From Hyphomonadaceae bacterium JAD_PAG50586_4 (GTDB lineage Bacteria > Pseudomonadota > Alphaproteobacteria > Caulobacterales > Aquidulcibacteraceae), in the NCBI GenBank assembly GCA_023242925.1, contig CP096134.1, positions 2,499,501-2,563,500 of the forward strand: a stretch of 64,000 bases of DNA, in the 5' to 3' direction. Positions within the stretch are counted from its first letter, which is position 1. The number at the start of each line of letters is the position of its first letter. Below, one piece after another: positions 37,432 through 45,603 of this stretch. Made by a program: the position numbers and the translations under genes. A model generated the notes under the pieces. It had not been told where the DNA came from. It saw only the letters and a program-made list of their open reading frames with translations, and searched no databases.

Positions 37432-38055
37432 TCACCTCGTCCGCTCAATCGGTATCCAGACCTCGTTGCGGCGCATGAACCATAGCGTCCAAGGCGGGTT
37501 ATAGCGCGCAAGCGAGGCAGGACCCGCGGCCCGCAAATGCTGTCGCGCCATCAACGTCCTTAGCGCTTCGGTCCGGCGTTCGACTTCAGCCGAGCGGGAC
37601 AAGCCAGAGAAACGCACCACGGCATAGCGTGATGGCGGCATGGCAACGAGGCGGACGCGTGCATCATTCGGCGTTGGCAGCGTCTCCAGTGTGTAAGCGC
37701 TGGGCATCGTGAAGCGGACAATCCACGCGCCATCCTCTCCCGATTGGGTGACGGGCGCAGTCATCGAGATCGGCTCGCCCGATGCGCGCTCCTGCGCCAC
37801 CGGCGCCGTCATCGCGATGCTTTGGCGTCGGGTATTGCCACCAAAGATATAGCCGGCCAGCAACCGAAAGCCGGCATTGGAGGCCTCATCACGACGACCC
37901 GAGACGCGGACTTCGGCGACAACGAGCGCAGGATAGTCGCGCACCTCAAATTCGCCCTCGTGGAACGCGACGGTGAACGCGGGTTCCTCGGTCGCCATGG
38001 CCTCGCCTCCAAACATGAACAAGGCGCACAACAGGCCCAGCAGTAAATTTCTCAT
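37432..38055 (-). CDS. SOUL haem-binding family protein, secreted
   Basis: A 207-residue protein from the ATG at 38055 with a signal peptide (MRNLLLGLLCALFMFGGEAMA). The SOUL/HEBP core is evident: FEVRDYPALVVAEVRVSG, AGFRLLAGYIFGGNTRRQSIAMTAPVAQE, SMTAPVTQ, VRFTMPSAYTLETLPTPND, ARYNPPWTLWFMRRNEVWIPI. Periplasmic haem or porphyrin binding is the known property of relatives. A palindrome sharing its core with that of the TonB receptor at 17.7 kb lies about 170 bases upstream. Confidence 0.9.
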   Translation of the reverse strand: MRNLLLGLLCALFMFGGEAMATEEPAFTVAFHEGEFEVRDYPALVVAEVRVSGRRDEASNAGFRLLAGYIFGGNTRRQSIAMTAPVAQERASGEPISMTAPVTQSGEDGAWIVRFTMPSAYTLETLPTPNDARVRLVAMPPSRYAVVRFSGLSRSAEVERRTEALRTLMARQHLRAAGPASLARYNPPWTLWFMRRNEVWIPIERTR

Positions 38056-38190
38056 GACGGTGTTACGAACCCCGGCTTCTCTTGTGGTTCGCTTCGCGGG
38101 CTCCGCGTGCAAAGCACGCACCATGTCGGCTTTTTCCGTGCGCGCCACCGTCTGCTCGGGGAAGTGTGAGGCAACCCCACGCTATTGAGC

Positions 38191-38234
38191 CGCACAGTGT
38201 GCGATAGTGCACAGACGAAGCCCACGCATGCGTG
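38191..38234. promoter_or_regulatory. Two palindromes between SOUL and small-protein genes
   Basis: CGCACA-G-TGTGCG at 38191-38203 and CACGCATGCGTG at 38223-38234. The second equals the central twelve bases of the 26-bp palindrome at 17694-17719. They lie between divergent genes and may be binding sites of a shared regulator (inference). Confidence 0.45.
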
Positions 38235-38340
38235 CAACGACTTGGACGCACCCGAAGTTGGTCCTCCCGAGCGCTTCGGCGCTCTAGAGCGGCCCACTTG
38301 CCACCAAGGGTGGTCGCTACCTTCCACACTGGAAATTGCA

Positions 38341-38454
38341 ATGCGTACAACTTCTCATCCGGCGCCGAGCCGGATTCTCGTCATCATCGCGTTGTGGCTG
38401 ACCTCGTGCGCTGTTGCAGGCGCCTACATTTTCATGTCGCTCGCCGGAGGTTGA
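38341..38454 (+). CDS. Possible 37-residue membrane peptide
   Basis: MRTTSHPAPSRILVIIALWL followed by more hydrophobic residues, giving a single transmembrane span with a basic N-terminus. TGGAAATTGCA precedes the ATG, a poor ribosome-binding site. It stands alone upstream of the DUF883-like gene. Size, charge bias and helix fit a small membrane protein, but there is no family support. Confidence 0.3.
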   Translation: MRTTSHPAPSRILVIIALWLTSCAVAGAYIFMSLAGG

Positions 38455-38554
38455 TCGGCGCAAAGTTCTTGTTTGCCGAAGAATAGATTGATCCGCATCA
38501 AGCGCTGGCGCCGCCCCGGGCATAGCGTTCCAATACTCAAAAAAGGAGAGAAAC

Positions 38555-38857
38555 ATGGCTCACGCCGCAAAACAACTCATGACCGAATTGTCCGATGATT
38601 ACGAAGTCGTCGTGAAAGCGCTCGGCCGTATGACCAAGAACATTGGTGAGCACGGCGACGACGCTGTCGTGGAATCGGCTCAGACCTTCGTCCATTCCGC
38701 GTCCGCTCTCGCAGAGAAGATCAAAACGCAATCCACGAAGCTCGCGAAGACAGCCGGTGAAGAGGTACGCGAGCATCCGATCGCCGCAGCGGCGCTCGCG
38801 GCAGCGGCTGTTGGTTTGCTGGGCTACGCCGTGAGCCACACCGGAAAACGCCAATAA
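38555..38857 (+). CDS. DUF883/ElaB-YqjD-like membrane-anchored protein
   Basis: A 100-residue protein with a long amphipathic helical N-terminal part (LMTELSDDYEVVVKALGRMTKN...ALAEKIKTQSTKLAKTAGEEVREHP) and a C-terminal transmembrane helix (IAAAALAAAAVGLLGYAVSHTG). This layout is that of ElaB/YqjD/DUF883 proteins, which in enteric bacteria are stationary-phase, ribosome-associated inner-membrane proteins. A strong AAAAAAGGAGAG precedes the ATG, so expression is likely high. Confidence 0.85.
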   Translation: MAHAAKQLMTELSDDYEVVVKALGRMTKNIGEHGDDAVVESAQTFVHSASALAEKIKTQSTKLAKTAGEEVREHPIAAAALAAAAVGLLGYAVSHTGKRQ

Positions 38858-38891
38858 CGTCGGCTCGAACAACGCAACGACGCTTTTGCGC

Positions 38892-38931
38892 CCGCATAGC
38901 CGCGCTATGCGGACGCGCAACGCGCGTTGCG
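38892..38931. terminator. Paired hairpins after the DUF883-like gene
   Basis: CCGCATAGC-CGC-GCTATGCGG (38892-38912) is a perfect nine-base-pair stem, followed at 38916-38931 by the perfect palindrome CGCAACGCGCGTTGCG. They begin 34 bases after the stop codon. No T tract follows, so termination would be hairpin-assisted or the structure protects the messenger's 3' end. Confidence 0.5.
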
Positions 38932-39032
38932 TTGGCGCTGGCGATAACGAGGTGCGCGCGCTCAGCATCCGTCCTCTGCAGGCGCCGCATGAGACCCATG
39001 CTGGCTGACGTCTCTTCGTGAGATTTGGCCTC

Positions 39033-40283
39033 ATGGCGGCCCCCGCATCAGTAGTCTCGCGGCGCAATGGCGCTCGGTTGCTTTTGGTTCTTCTTACGTT
39101 GTGCCTTGGCGCTTGCGGCACGATTTCTCGGGACATTGACACCGCGTACCGCCACGCGGACGCCGTCGCCGCTTTGCCTGTCGGCGTGCAAATCCCGGCC
39201 CTGCAGGCGCCTCAAGATTTGGCGCTCGCTGAGCGCGTCCCGGCGCAACCACCGTCAGAAAGTCACGCCATCCTCGCACTGTCGGGAGGTGGCGCGAACG
39301 GCGCGTATGGCGCTGGCGTCATTGTCGGCTGGTCGCAAAGCGGAGATCGCCCACAATTCAACGTCGTGACCGGAGTTAGCACAGGCGCCCTAGCCGCGCC
39401 CTTCGCGTTCCTCGGACAAGATTGGGACGATGAGCTCCAGCAAGTCTACACCGATGGCCGCACGCGTGGACTGATGGGTTGGAGAAGCATCGCCGGCTTC
39501 GTGGCCCCAAGTCTTTTCAGTTCGCGGATGCTGCGCCAGTTGATCGACACTCACATTACACCAGAGATGCTCCGCCGGGTCGCAACAGAGCACGCCCAGG
39601 GCCGTCGCCTGCTGGTCGTGACAACTAATCTCGACGCCGCACAGCCTGTGATCTGGGACATGGGCGTCGTGGCGACGATCGGCGGCGAGAGAGGTCTGTC
39701 ACTCTTCCGCAGCATATTGCTGGCCTCCGCCAGCCTTCCGGGCATCTTTCCTCCGGTCCTCATCCAAGGTGTCTCACCGGAGGGCGTCATTGTGCGGGAA
39801 ATGCATGTCGACGGAGGCGTCAATCTGCCTTTCCTAGGCGTGCCAGAGGCCTTACCGTCGTTGAGCGCGTCCACACCCGACCGTGTCCGTCGGGTGCTCT
39901 ACGTTATTGTGAATGGACAGATCACGGCGCACTACCGTGCGACGCGCGGAAACCTGACCGGCATCCTTGCACGCAGCTTCGACAGTTGGAGTAACGCCTC
40001 TCTACGCTCGGCGCTTGCGGAGAATGCCGCTTATGCCAATAGCGTTGGCATAAGCATTTTCATCACGACGATCCCCGCCAGCGTCGATGCTTCCAGCTTG
40101 AACTTTGAACGCACCGCCATGCGATCACTTTTCGCACTGGGCAGAACACGCGCCGTCACGGGAGTGGTTTGGTCGCGCATTAGCGCTCCCGCGCAGCTGA
40201 CCGCGGAACAGCAAACCGGAACCTTAGAACCGATTGTTGAGCTCGCCCCGGGATCGGCGATGCCAAGCCGACGCTCCAAGTAA
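39033..40283 (+). CDS. Patatin-like phospholipase, lipoprotein
   Basis: A 416-residue patatin-domain hydrolase with a lipoprotein signal (LLLVLLTLCLGAC, lipobox cysteine). Oxyanion hole ALSGGGANGAYGAG, nucleophile GVSTG and catalytic aspartate DGG in HVDGGVNLPF are intact. Ser-Asp dyad enzymes of this kind release fatty acids from phospholipids; the anchor would place it in the outer or inner membrane facing the periplasm. A GTG at 39018 is an alternative start; the ATG at 39033 gives the better signal peptide. Confidence 0.9.
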   Translation: MAAPASVVSRRNGARLLLVLLTLCLGACGTISRDIDTAYRHADAVAALPVGVQIPALQAPQDLALAERVPAQPPSESHAILALSGGGANGAYGAGVIVGWSQSGDRPQFNVVTGVSTGALAAPFAFLGQDWDDELQQVYTDGRTRGLMGWRSIAGFVAPSLFSSRMLRQLIDTHITPEMLRRVATEHAQGRRLLVVTTNLDAAQPVIWDMGVVATIGGERGLSLFRSILLASASLPGIFPPVLIQGVSPEGVIVREMHVDGGVNLPFLGVPEALPSLSASTPDRVRRVLYVIVNGQITAHYRATRGNLTGILARSFDSWSNASLRSALAENAAYANSVGISIFITTIPASVDASSLNFERTAMRSLFALGRTRAVTGVVWSRISAPAQLTAEQQTGTLEPIVELAPGSAMPSRRSK

Positions 40284-40304
40284 ACAACGCGGTTGATGAC
40301 GTGG

Positions 40305-40335
40305 TCACATTGAGCGCGCAGCGGCCCGCCGTCGC
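40305..40335. repeat. 31-bp dispersed repeat, copy 2
   Basis: Second copy of the element at 35146-35176 (29 of 31 identical), 22 bases after the patatin gene's stop. Confidence 0.6.
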
Positions 40336-40425
40336 CGAAAACGGTCAATACTTTGGCCTGAGGGCGTCTGGACGGATGCACGTTGAAGCATAAGCGCTAC
40401 GCATGGCGCTTGAGATAGCTCACCC

Positions 40426-40800
40426 TCAATGCAAATCGTAGGTTTCGATGCCCGCTGCATCGAGTTCTCGATAGATCGTGGAGCGCCAGTCTCTTTCCGG
40501 GTTTGCCAGTATTCGCCGCGCCAAATTTTCGAGCCGCGCTTCGACCTCTAGGGCGTCGTTATCGGCCGCGAGCATGGCAGTCGCCAACGTGCGCTCGGCG
40601 AACGCGCCCGCGTTTCGCCCTGGGCTGGCGTCAAAGACGTGTAACTTCAACTTGCGCAGCGCCACATTCAGCGATGGGCTCGGGCCGCTCAGGTCATCGC
40701 GCCGACGTTCGCGCAAACGCATGCCTTTGTCGCATAATCTGCGGTCAGGGCCGAAATAACCCGCATGGTCGACCCATCGCCGATTCACGGCCGAGTTCAC
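40426..40800 (-). CDS. Hypothetical protein, RWVD...GPDRR family, copy 2
   Basis: A 124-residue protein with a basic N-terminal part (NRRWVDHAGYFGPDRR, RLRERRRDD) and a helical C-terminal part (ALEVEARLENLARRILANPERDW). It begins at a GTG that overlaps the TGA of the upstream gene (GTGA). Its opening resembles that of 40797-41096, so the two are tandem paralogues. The tryptophan/aspartate and GPDRR signature recurs in alphaproteobacterial hypothetical proteins I cannot assign. Confidence 0.65.
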   Translation of the reverse strand: MNSAVNRRWVDHAGYFGPDRRLCDKGMRLRERRRDDLSGPSPSLNVALRKLKLHVFDASPGRNAGAFAERTLATAMLAADNDALEVEARLENLARRILANPERDWRSTIYRELDAAGIETYDLH

Positions 40801-41096
40801 TGAACGACCTCCGGGCCTTCGAACACAGTCGTCGCTGAATGCAACGCCTGAAAGGCGGTTGCCATTCTGGAATCGCCGAGCCGATCAGCGAGATCCAGCG
40901 CGGCTCTTATACGCATCCTCCAACGCGGCTGGTCAGAAATTCCGAGCCTATGAGCCAGCACGCCTTGGGCAAGGAGCGATTGCAGGCTTGGCGGTGACGC
41001 CTGCGCGCAATCTACGCGCCGACGATGGCGAAGGTGCGGACGCTGCGCCACGCGCCTGCACGGCCCGATGTAGGTTTCCTGATCCACCCATCGCAT
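40797..41096 (-). CDS. Hypothetical protein, RWVD...GPxRR family, copy 1
   Basis: A 99-residue protein starting MRWVDQETYIGPCRR and followed by a basic stretch and a helical tail (MRIRAALDLADRLGDSRMATAFQALH). Overlaps the start of its paralogue downstream. No function recognised. Tandem duplication with a conserved N-terminal motif but divergent C-terminal half suggests the N-terminus carries the shared activity. Confidence 0.6.
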   Translation of the reverse strand: MRWVDQETYIGPCRRVAQRPHLRHRRRVDCAQASPPSLQSLLAQGVLAHRLGISDQPRWRMRIRAALDLADRLGDSRMATAFQALHSATTVFEGPEVVQ

Positions 41097-41281
41097 GCGC
41101 GCGCTCTATCGCATCAGCGTTAATCGATCCGCGCATAAACAAAGTCTACCGCGCATTTACTGAACCGCCGCGATGGGCCAGGCGTGCGCCGTCCGACACT
41201 CTTCTCGAGTGGCTCACCAGCTCCAATCAAGATCTTGACGCCCTGCCCGTCAATACGACGCGTCCTCGCCAGATGCGGACG

Positions 41282-41734
41282 CTAGAGATGTCGCCAAATT
41301 TTCTTGACGTTCATACCCAGCGCTTCCGCCAGCTCTCTATCTTGCTCTGCCGTCGTCTGCCTGATGTTCGGATTCTTCGCCTCAAGCACAAACCGCGCGA
41401 AACCTGCGGGCCAAACGTAATTCAGATCGTTCAGGGTGGTTGAGTGTTCGCAGCAGGGCATCGTCACGCAAAGATCTGCAAACCCAGACTCGTAAGCGTC
41501 CCCGGTAGCATCACCCCACCATTCTTCAATATCCTCGCTACACTGAGGGCATTTGACGCCGCACCAGTTCGACCCGCAATCATGAAATTCGATTTTGTCG
41601 TGAAACACAGCGCGAACCTCGTCGCCGGCGTCGGGTGCGAAGCGCTTCAGCAGTTCGACAGCTCTGTCGGAATCCACCCGAGCAGGCTGGGCGGTCGGAT
41701 CGACGGGAATGAACATCAGCCAATTGTCGGACAT
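41282..41734 (-). CDS. Hypothetical protein with cysteine-rich, zinc-ribbon-like region
   Basis: A 150-residue protein. The centre contains CGSNWCGVKCPQCSED and, about 35 residues on, MPCCEH: a CxxC...CC arrangement suggesting a zinc site. The start MSDNWLMFIPVDPTAQP and the ending EDRELAEALGM-type helix (QDRELAEALGMNVKKIWRHL) are soluble. Relatives I can recall are uncharacterised. Located between hypothetical genes with no operon partner. Confidence 0.65.
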   Translation of the reverse strand: MSDNWLMFIPVDPTAQPARVDSDRAVELLKRFAPDAGDEVRAVFHDKIEFHDCGSNWCGVKCPQCSEDIEEWWGDATGDAYESGFADLCVTMPCCEHSTTLNDLNYVWPAGFARFVLEAKNPNIRQTTAEQDRELAEALGMNVKKIWRHL

Positions 41735-41886
41735 GGTGAGCCATCAAGCGGGCCATTGAGCGAAAAGGCAACCGTCGCCTTTGGGCCACGCCCGGCCTTC
41801 CCGCAGAAAATCACGACTGGCGAAGTTGCTCAATTCGTAACGCTCGCGTCAGCGCTGATCAACCGGCCTGATGTCGCCGATAACGG

Positions 41887-42621
41887 TCAGCCGCTGCTAC
41901 TCTTGCGCCGGATTCGCATCGTTCCGCCTTGTTCGGCTCTTTGGACATCAAACTGTCCGAGCGCGCGGATCAAATCCGAGAGCTTCGCATAGCCATAGGT
42001 TCGCTGATCGAAATCGGGGTAGGCATTTCGAAGGCGACTGCCTATTGCGCCGAGGGTCACCCACCCGTCTTCATCGTCCATACGCGCAATAGCTTGCTCG
42101 ATGAGCGATGCAGCTTGTGCCGGACTGCGCTTCGTTTGTGTTTGGCTCGCTGCCGCGACTGGCCCAGCCTCAAGATTCGCCGTGAGGTTCTCCGTGTAGA
42201 TGAACCGCGTGCAAGCTTGCCTAAAACTCTCCGGCGTCTTCTGCTCCCCAAACCCAAAAACGTCCGCACCCTCCTCTCGAATGCGCGAGGCCAAGCGCGT
42301 GAAATCGCTATCTGACGACACGAGGCAAAAGCCATCGAACCTGCCCGAGTGCAAAAGGTCCATCGCATCGATCACCAGGGAGATGTCGCCCGCGTTCTTT
42401 CCTTTTGTGTTCGCGAAATTCTGCTGCGCTTGGATCGCAAAACGAGCCAGGATCTCAGTCCAACCGCGCATCTGGGGACTTGAGAAGTCGCCATAGATTC
42501 GCCTAGCGGCGGCTTCCCCGATTGTGGCGATTTCCTTGAACAACGCATCCGCGATCTTCGCCGAAGCGTTTTCTGCGTCGATCAACACTGCCAGGAGCGG
42601 CGTTCTGACTTCTGCGGGCAT
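41887..42621 (-). CDS. NYN-domain (LabA/DUF88-like) protein with OST-HTH/LOTUS C-terminus
   Basis: A 244-residue protein from the ATG at 42621. The NYN (PIN-like) nuclease domain has acidic residues in LLAVLIDAENASAK, DISLVIDAMDLL and FCLVSSDSDFTRLASRIREEGADVFGFGE. After a linker, the LOTUS/OST-HTH RNA-binding-like domain reads SLIEQAIARMDDEDGWVTLGAIGSRLRNAYPDFDQRTYGYAKLSDLIRAL. Probable RNA-processing or RNA-binding enzyme, conserved in many bacteria but poorly characterised. Confidence 0.9.
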   Translation of the reverse strand: MPAEVRTPLLAVLIDAENASAKIADALFKEIATIGEAAARRIYGDFSSPQMRGWTEILARFAIQAQQNFANTKGKNAGDISLVIDAMDLLHSGRFDGFCLVSSDSDFTRLASRIREEGADVFGFGEQKTPESFRQACTRFIYTENLTANLEAGPVAAASQTQTKRSPAQAASLIEQAIARMDDEDGWVTLGAIGSRLRNAYPDFDQRTYGYAKLSDLIRALGQFDVQRAEQGGTMRIRRKSSSG

Positions 42622-42831
42622 AGAGACCCCATAAATGTTCGCCAACACTCTAGTTCTCGGCGCCTCTCGTCAATAAAGAGCGCGCCGACCCGGCTAAATC
42701 CGCGAATGTCGGCGCTGCTTCAATCGCGCCGCTCGCGACCTACCCGCGTCGCCGGCGCGATCTCGCCGAAGGGCGCCGCCTCGTCTTCCAGGGCGATGAC
42801 AGCAAAGTGCTCGAAAGAAGACACTGCGCAC

Positions 42832-43245
42832 CTAGGGTGCGATCAGAACCATCACAGCCTTGCCGAGCGCACCCAACAATAACACGATGCTCGCCAGGAA
42901 TTGGATCAAGAAACCCATCTCGCGCTTACTCGGATCTACGACATAGCCGAGCGCATAGAGGATACGCCCCACGATCCAAACGACGCCGATCGCCGCAACG
43001 ATGATCCCGGTTTGATCCTGCGGCTGCCAGAACAGGTGGCAGAGCCACAACGACGGCAGGAAGACGGGGAGCCACTCCAGGGTGTTGGTCTGAACTCGAA
43101 CCGCGCGCTCCAAAAGCGGATCACCTGTCATAGCTGGAGGCTGGATGCCCGATTTGCGACGCGCGGCGCCGACGCCCATCACCGTCCAGAGATAGACCAG
43201 CAAGGCCAAGGCGGTGACGATGGCGACGTAGGCATGTGATTGCAT
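42832..43245 (-). CDS. MAPEG-family membrane protein
   Basis: A 137-residue four-helix membrane protein with the MAPEG signature RAVRVQTNTLEWLPVFLPSLWL and R-I-x-Y-A-x-GY in GRILYALGYVVDPSKRE. Members are trimeric glutathione-dependent transferases or peroxidases in eukaryotes and poorly known in bacteria. Single gene, divergent from the ceramidase-family gene at 43421. Confidence 0.9.
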   Translation of the reverse strand: MQSHAYVAIVTALALLVYLWTVMGVGAARRKSGIQPPAMTGDPLLERAVRVQTNTLEWLPVFLPSLWLCHLFWQPQDQTGIIVAAIGVVWIVGRILYALGYVVDPSKREMGFLIQFLASIVLLLGALGKAVMVLIAP

Positions 43246-43420
43246 TAATGGCCCCTTGCATTTTGAGCGACGAGCCTGTCACGCTTCGCCTCCGCCCGGA
43301 ACCCCACTGCCAAGTCGCAGAGAGCGCCATCGCCGCAACGTCGCCGTTTCTAGCTTTCGAGCCGACGCAGGTTGACATCTGCCCTTGGCGCCCGCCACCA
43401 CGCCCGCCACGGAGAGTCTG

Positions 43421-44203
43421 ATGCGCCAATTGGTTGGGACGATTCTGCTGACCCTCGTGACCGCGGCCGCCACGCTCGCGTTGTTGCAGGTGCTCGGCCC
43501 CGATTGGACTCAATTCCCTCCAGCGACCTGCTTGGCCACGCATTGCTTCTGCGAAATCCCCCACACGGACTCGTTACTGCTCCAGCCAGCGAACAGCTGG
43601 TCGTCGCTGGGCTTTGTACTTGTCGGCTTTTGGATCATGCTCGCGCCTCAGCGCAGCGAGACGGTTTTCGCTGGTTGGCCTGCTCTATGGTTTGGCTGCA
43701 CCGCGGTCGTCATTGGCGTCGGCAGCTTTCTGCTACATGCCACGCTGACGCTCTGGGGCCAATTCACCGATGTGCTCGGCATGTATCTGCTGAGCGCCTT
43801 CCTGCTTGCCTACGCTGTGCAACGCTGGCGCGGCTGGGCGAACTCGGCGGCCTTGGCGCTTTACCTCGCGGTCTGCGCCATCCTTATTGCGCTGCTCTGG
43901 ATCATGCCCGAAACACGCCGCTGGTTGTTCGCAGCCGTGCTGGCTGTTGCACTCACGGTCGAACTGGTCTTCGCGCGGCCAGTTAGGCCCAAGGTCCGGG
44001 TTTCGTTGTTCGGTTACGGCTTGCTCGCCAACACAATCGCCTTCGGGATTTGGATCCTCGACAACAGCCGCACGCTCTGCATACCCGATAGTTTGTTGCA
44101 GGGTCACGCAGCCTGGCATTTGCTCGGCGCGGTCGCGATCTATTTCAACTACCGCTATTATCGCAGCGAACAAGCGGGAGCGGCGCCCCAGGTCGGCACG
44201 TAG
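43421..44203 (+). CDS. Ceramidase-family membrane hydrolase
   Basis: A 260-residue polytopic membrane protein of the alkaline ceramidase (CREST) superfamily. Signature elements are HCFCEIP, NSWSSLGFVLVG, VGSFLLHATLTLWGQFTDVLGMY (Ser, His and Asp of the metal site) and GHAAWHLLGAVAIYF (two His). The ATG at 43421 follows GGAGAG. In sphingolipid-making Caulobacterales such a protein could turn over ceramides, but substrate is inferred from family only. An N-terminal helix precedes the conserved core. Confidence 0.9.
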   Translation: MRQLVGTILLTLVTAAATLALLQVLGPDWTQFPPATCLATHCFCEIPHTDSLLLQPANSWSSLGFVLVGFWIMLAPQRSETVFAGWPALWFGCTAVVIGVGSFLLHATLTLWGQFTDVLGMYLLSAFLLAYAVQRWRGWANSAALALYLAVCAILIALLWIMPETRRWLFAAVLAVALTVELVFARPVRPKVRVSLFGYGLLANTIAFGIWILDNSRTLCIPDSLLQGHAAWHLLGAVAIYFNYRYYRSEQAGAAPQVGT

Positions 44204-44337
44204 AGCGCCAGCATACCGAAACGGCGCCCGCATCCGAAGGTTCGGGTCGATCCAATCCTGTCACCGGTAATGCCGCGAACATTTCTGCTGGATCTCGCCG
44301 TAGCGCGCCATTTGCAAGGTGCGTCGTCACGCGACCT

Positions 44338-44785
44338 TTACGACTTGCCGCCGACGCTAGCCTGAAACCTCCGCAGTGAGAGCACCAGGAAAACTGCAAT
44401 CAGCGGCGTCAACACGAGGACCGCGTAGTTCTCGGGGGTGATGTCCACTCGGCGACGCCTTCGTCACCCAAGCGGCTATGGCTGCAAGACCCCTCTCGAT
44501 CAGCGCCAACATAAGAAATAGCGGCGTCAGCGGTCGATACCGAAGCGCCACCACCAACTGCGCTAAACCATAGGCAATCTGCGTCGCACCCATCCACGCG
44601 AATACACCGACAATCATTGCGCGCTGCGCGCCCATGTCTAAGCCCGCGATGACGCCTGCCCCGCCATCCGGCAAGAAATAGTGGATGCAGCCTGGAATGA
44701 CGGACCCCAAACCCAGGAGCACAAGAAACCATGCAGATGCGCGCGCGCCCCGATACGGTTCGCCGATGCCAGGCAGCAGGCTCAT
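44338..44785 (-). CDS. Small multi-helix membrane protein, frameshifted
   Basis: About 148 residues with four hydrophobic spans, starting MSLLPGIGEPYRGARASAWFLVLLGLG. The reading VTKASPSGHHP runs off frame at a run of five G (44434-44438, plus strand); removing one gives HHPENYAVLVLTPLIAVFLVLSLRRFQ and a stop at 44338. Span modulo 3 fits one extra base. Its ATG overlaps the TGA of the upstream DUF1330 gene, so the two are co-translated. No function known. Confidence 0.75.
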
Positions 44786-45243
44786 CCGCGCTGCACGCCA
44801 AGCGCGGCCGCCCATTGCGAACCCAGGGCGCCGTCGGGCAGCACCGTTTCGATATTGAGCTGCCCCTTGAGCCCCGCGCTGCGATGCACCGCGATCGCGC
44901 GCCACTCCTCCGACATCGACATGCGGACCATAGCGCCCCGCTCGGGGTACATAGCAATCGCGATTTCGTCCCAAAGCTCCTCCACGCGCCCGAGCGAGAG
45001 AAAGCTGACATCAGCGGCGAAAACCGGGCGCCCGCCGAATTTCGGTAAGAGCTCCGTCACCGCGCGACCATAGATCATGTAAGCGTCGCGGCCCGTCAGA
45101 TTGGTTTCGCGCCCATCTTCGTATTCCGCACGCTCTTTGAACTTCAGCAGATTGACCATGAAGATCGGTCCTTTCGGGCCGGGCGACATCAGTCCCTTCA
45201 TCTGCTCGGGATCGGAAGGAAAAACCTCATTGAACACATCCAT
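44782..45243 (-). CDS. DUF1330-family protein
   Basis: A 153-residue soluble protein of the dimeric alpha/beta-barrel (ferredoxin-like) DUF1330 group: PKGPIFMVNLLKFKERAEYEDGRE, GRDAYMIYGRAVTELLPKFGGRPVFAADVS, ELWDEIAIAMYPERGAMVRM. The C-terminus is longer than in short DUF1330 proteins. Start ATG 45243. Fold relatives include monooxygenases and EthD-like proteins; activity unknown. It overlaps the membrane-protein gene downstream. Confidence 0.85.
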   Translation of the reverse strand: MDVFNEVFPSDPEQMKGLMSPGPKGPIFMVNLLKFKERAEYEDGRETNLTGRDAYMIYGRAVTELLPKFGGRPVFAADVSFLSLGRVEELWDEIAIAMYPERGAMVRMSMSEEWRAIAVHRSAGLKGQLNIETVLPDGALGSQWAAALGVQRG

Positions 45244-45603
45244 GACGACACTCCGCGAACTCTGCAGCCAGCCCTAGCGGCTCGACCTTCCTAACCGCAC
45301 AGTCTTGCCAACGGCGGGGTCAAGTCAAACCGGTCAGTTCGCCTCCCCGCGTCGGCGGCGCGCTCTTTCGCCGAAAGCCGCCACTCAAACTTACGCGTCG
45401 TCCCGTCTGTCCGATGTCAGACAGACCCCCGTTGCGCAACTTGATCTGACGCAAGGGGCCACAGGGCCTTGCAGCGCAGGTTAACGAGCATCGGCCCGCG
45501 ACCTCCGCTAAAGGAGGTCGGACCGGCTTGATGAGCGCGGCATCCGCCAGCTTGGGCAAACCGCGTTCTCGATGCTCACCACGAACATCGATCGGAGTCT
45601 CTT
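45244..45603. other. Structured 360-base intergenic region with strong hairpins
   Basis: No supported gene. Two perfect stems: GTCTGTC/GACAGAC at 45405-45411 and 45420-45426, and CGACCTCC/GGAGGTCG at 45499-45506 and 45513-45520; a weaker GGCGGC...GCCGCC hairpin around CTTTCGCCGAAAG lies near 45354-45383. It separates divergent genes, so promoters are expected, but the density of hairpins is also compatible with a small RNA. Confidence 0.5.

Noticed and set aside
38881..38940. The paired hairpins considered as an attachment site or replication terminus
   Set aside because: No integrase, tRNA or mobile gene nearby; a 3' messenger structure is simpler.
40797..41443. The plus-strand frame at 40859-41443, opposite one of the RWVD paralogues
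   Set aside because: Proline/arginine-rich shadow translation; the minus-strand frames have the shared motif and translational overlap.
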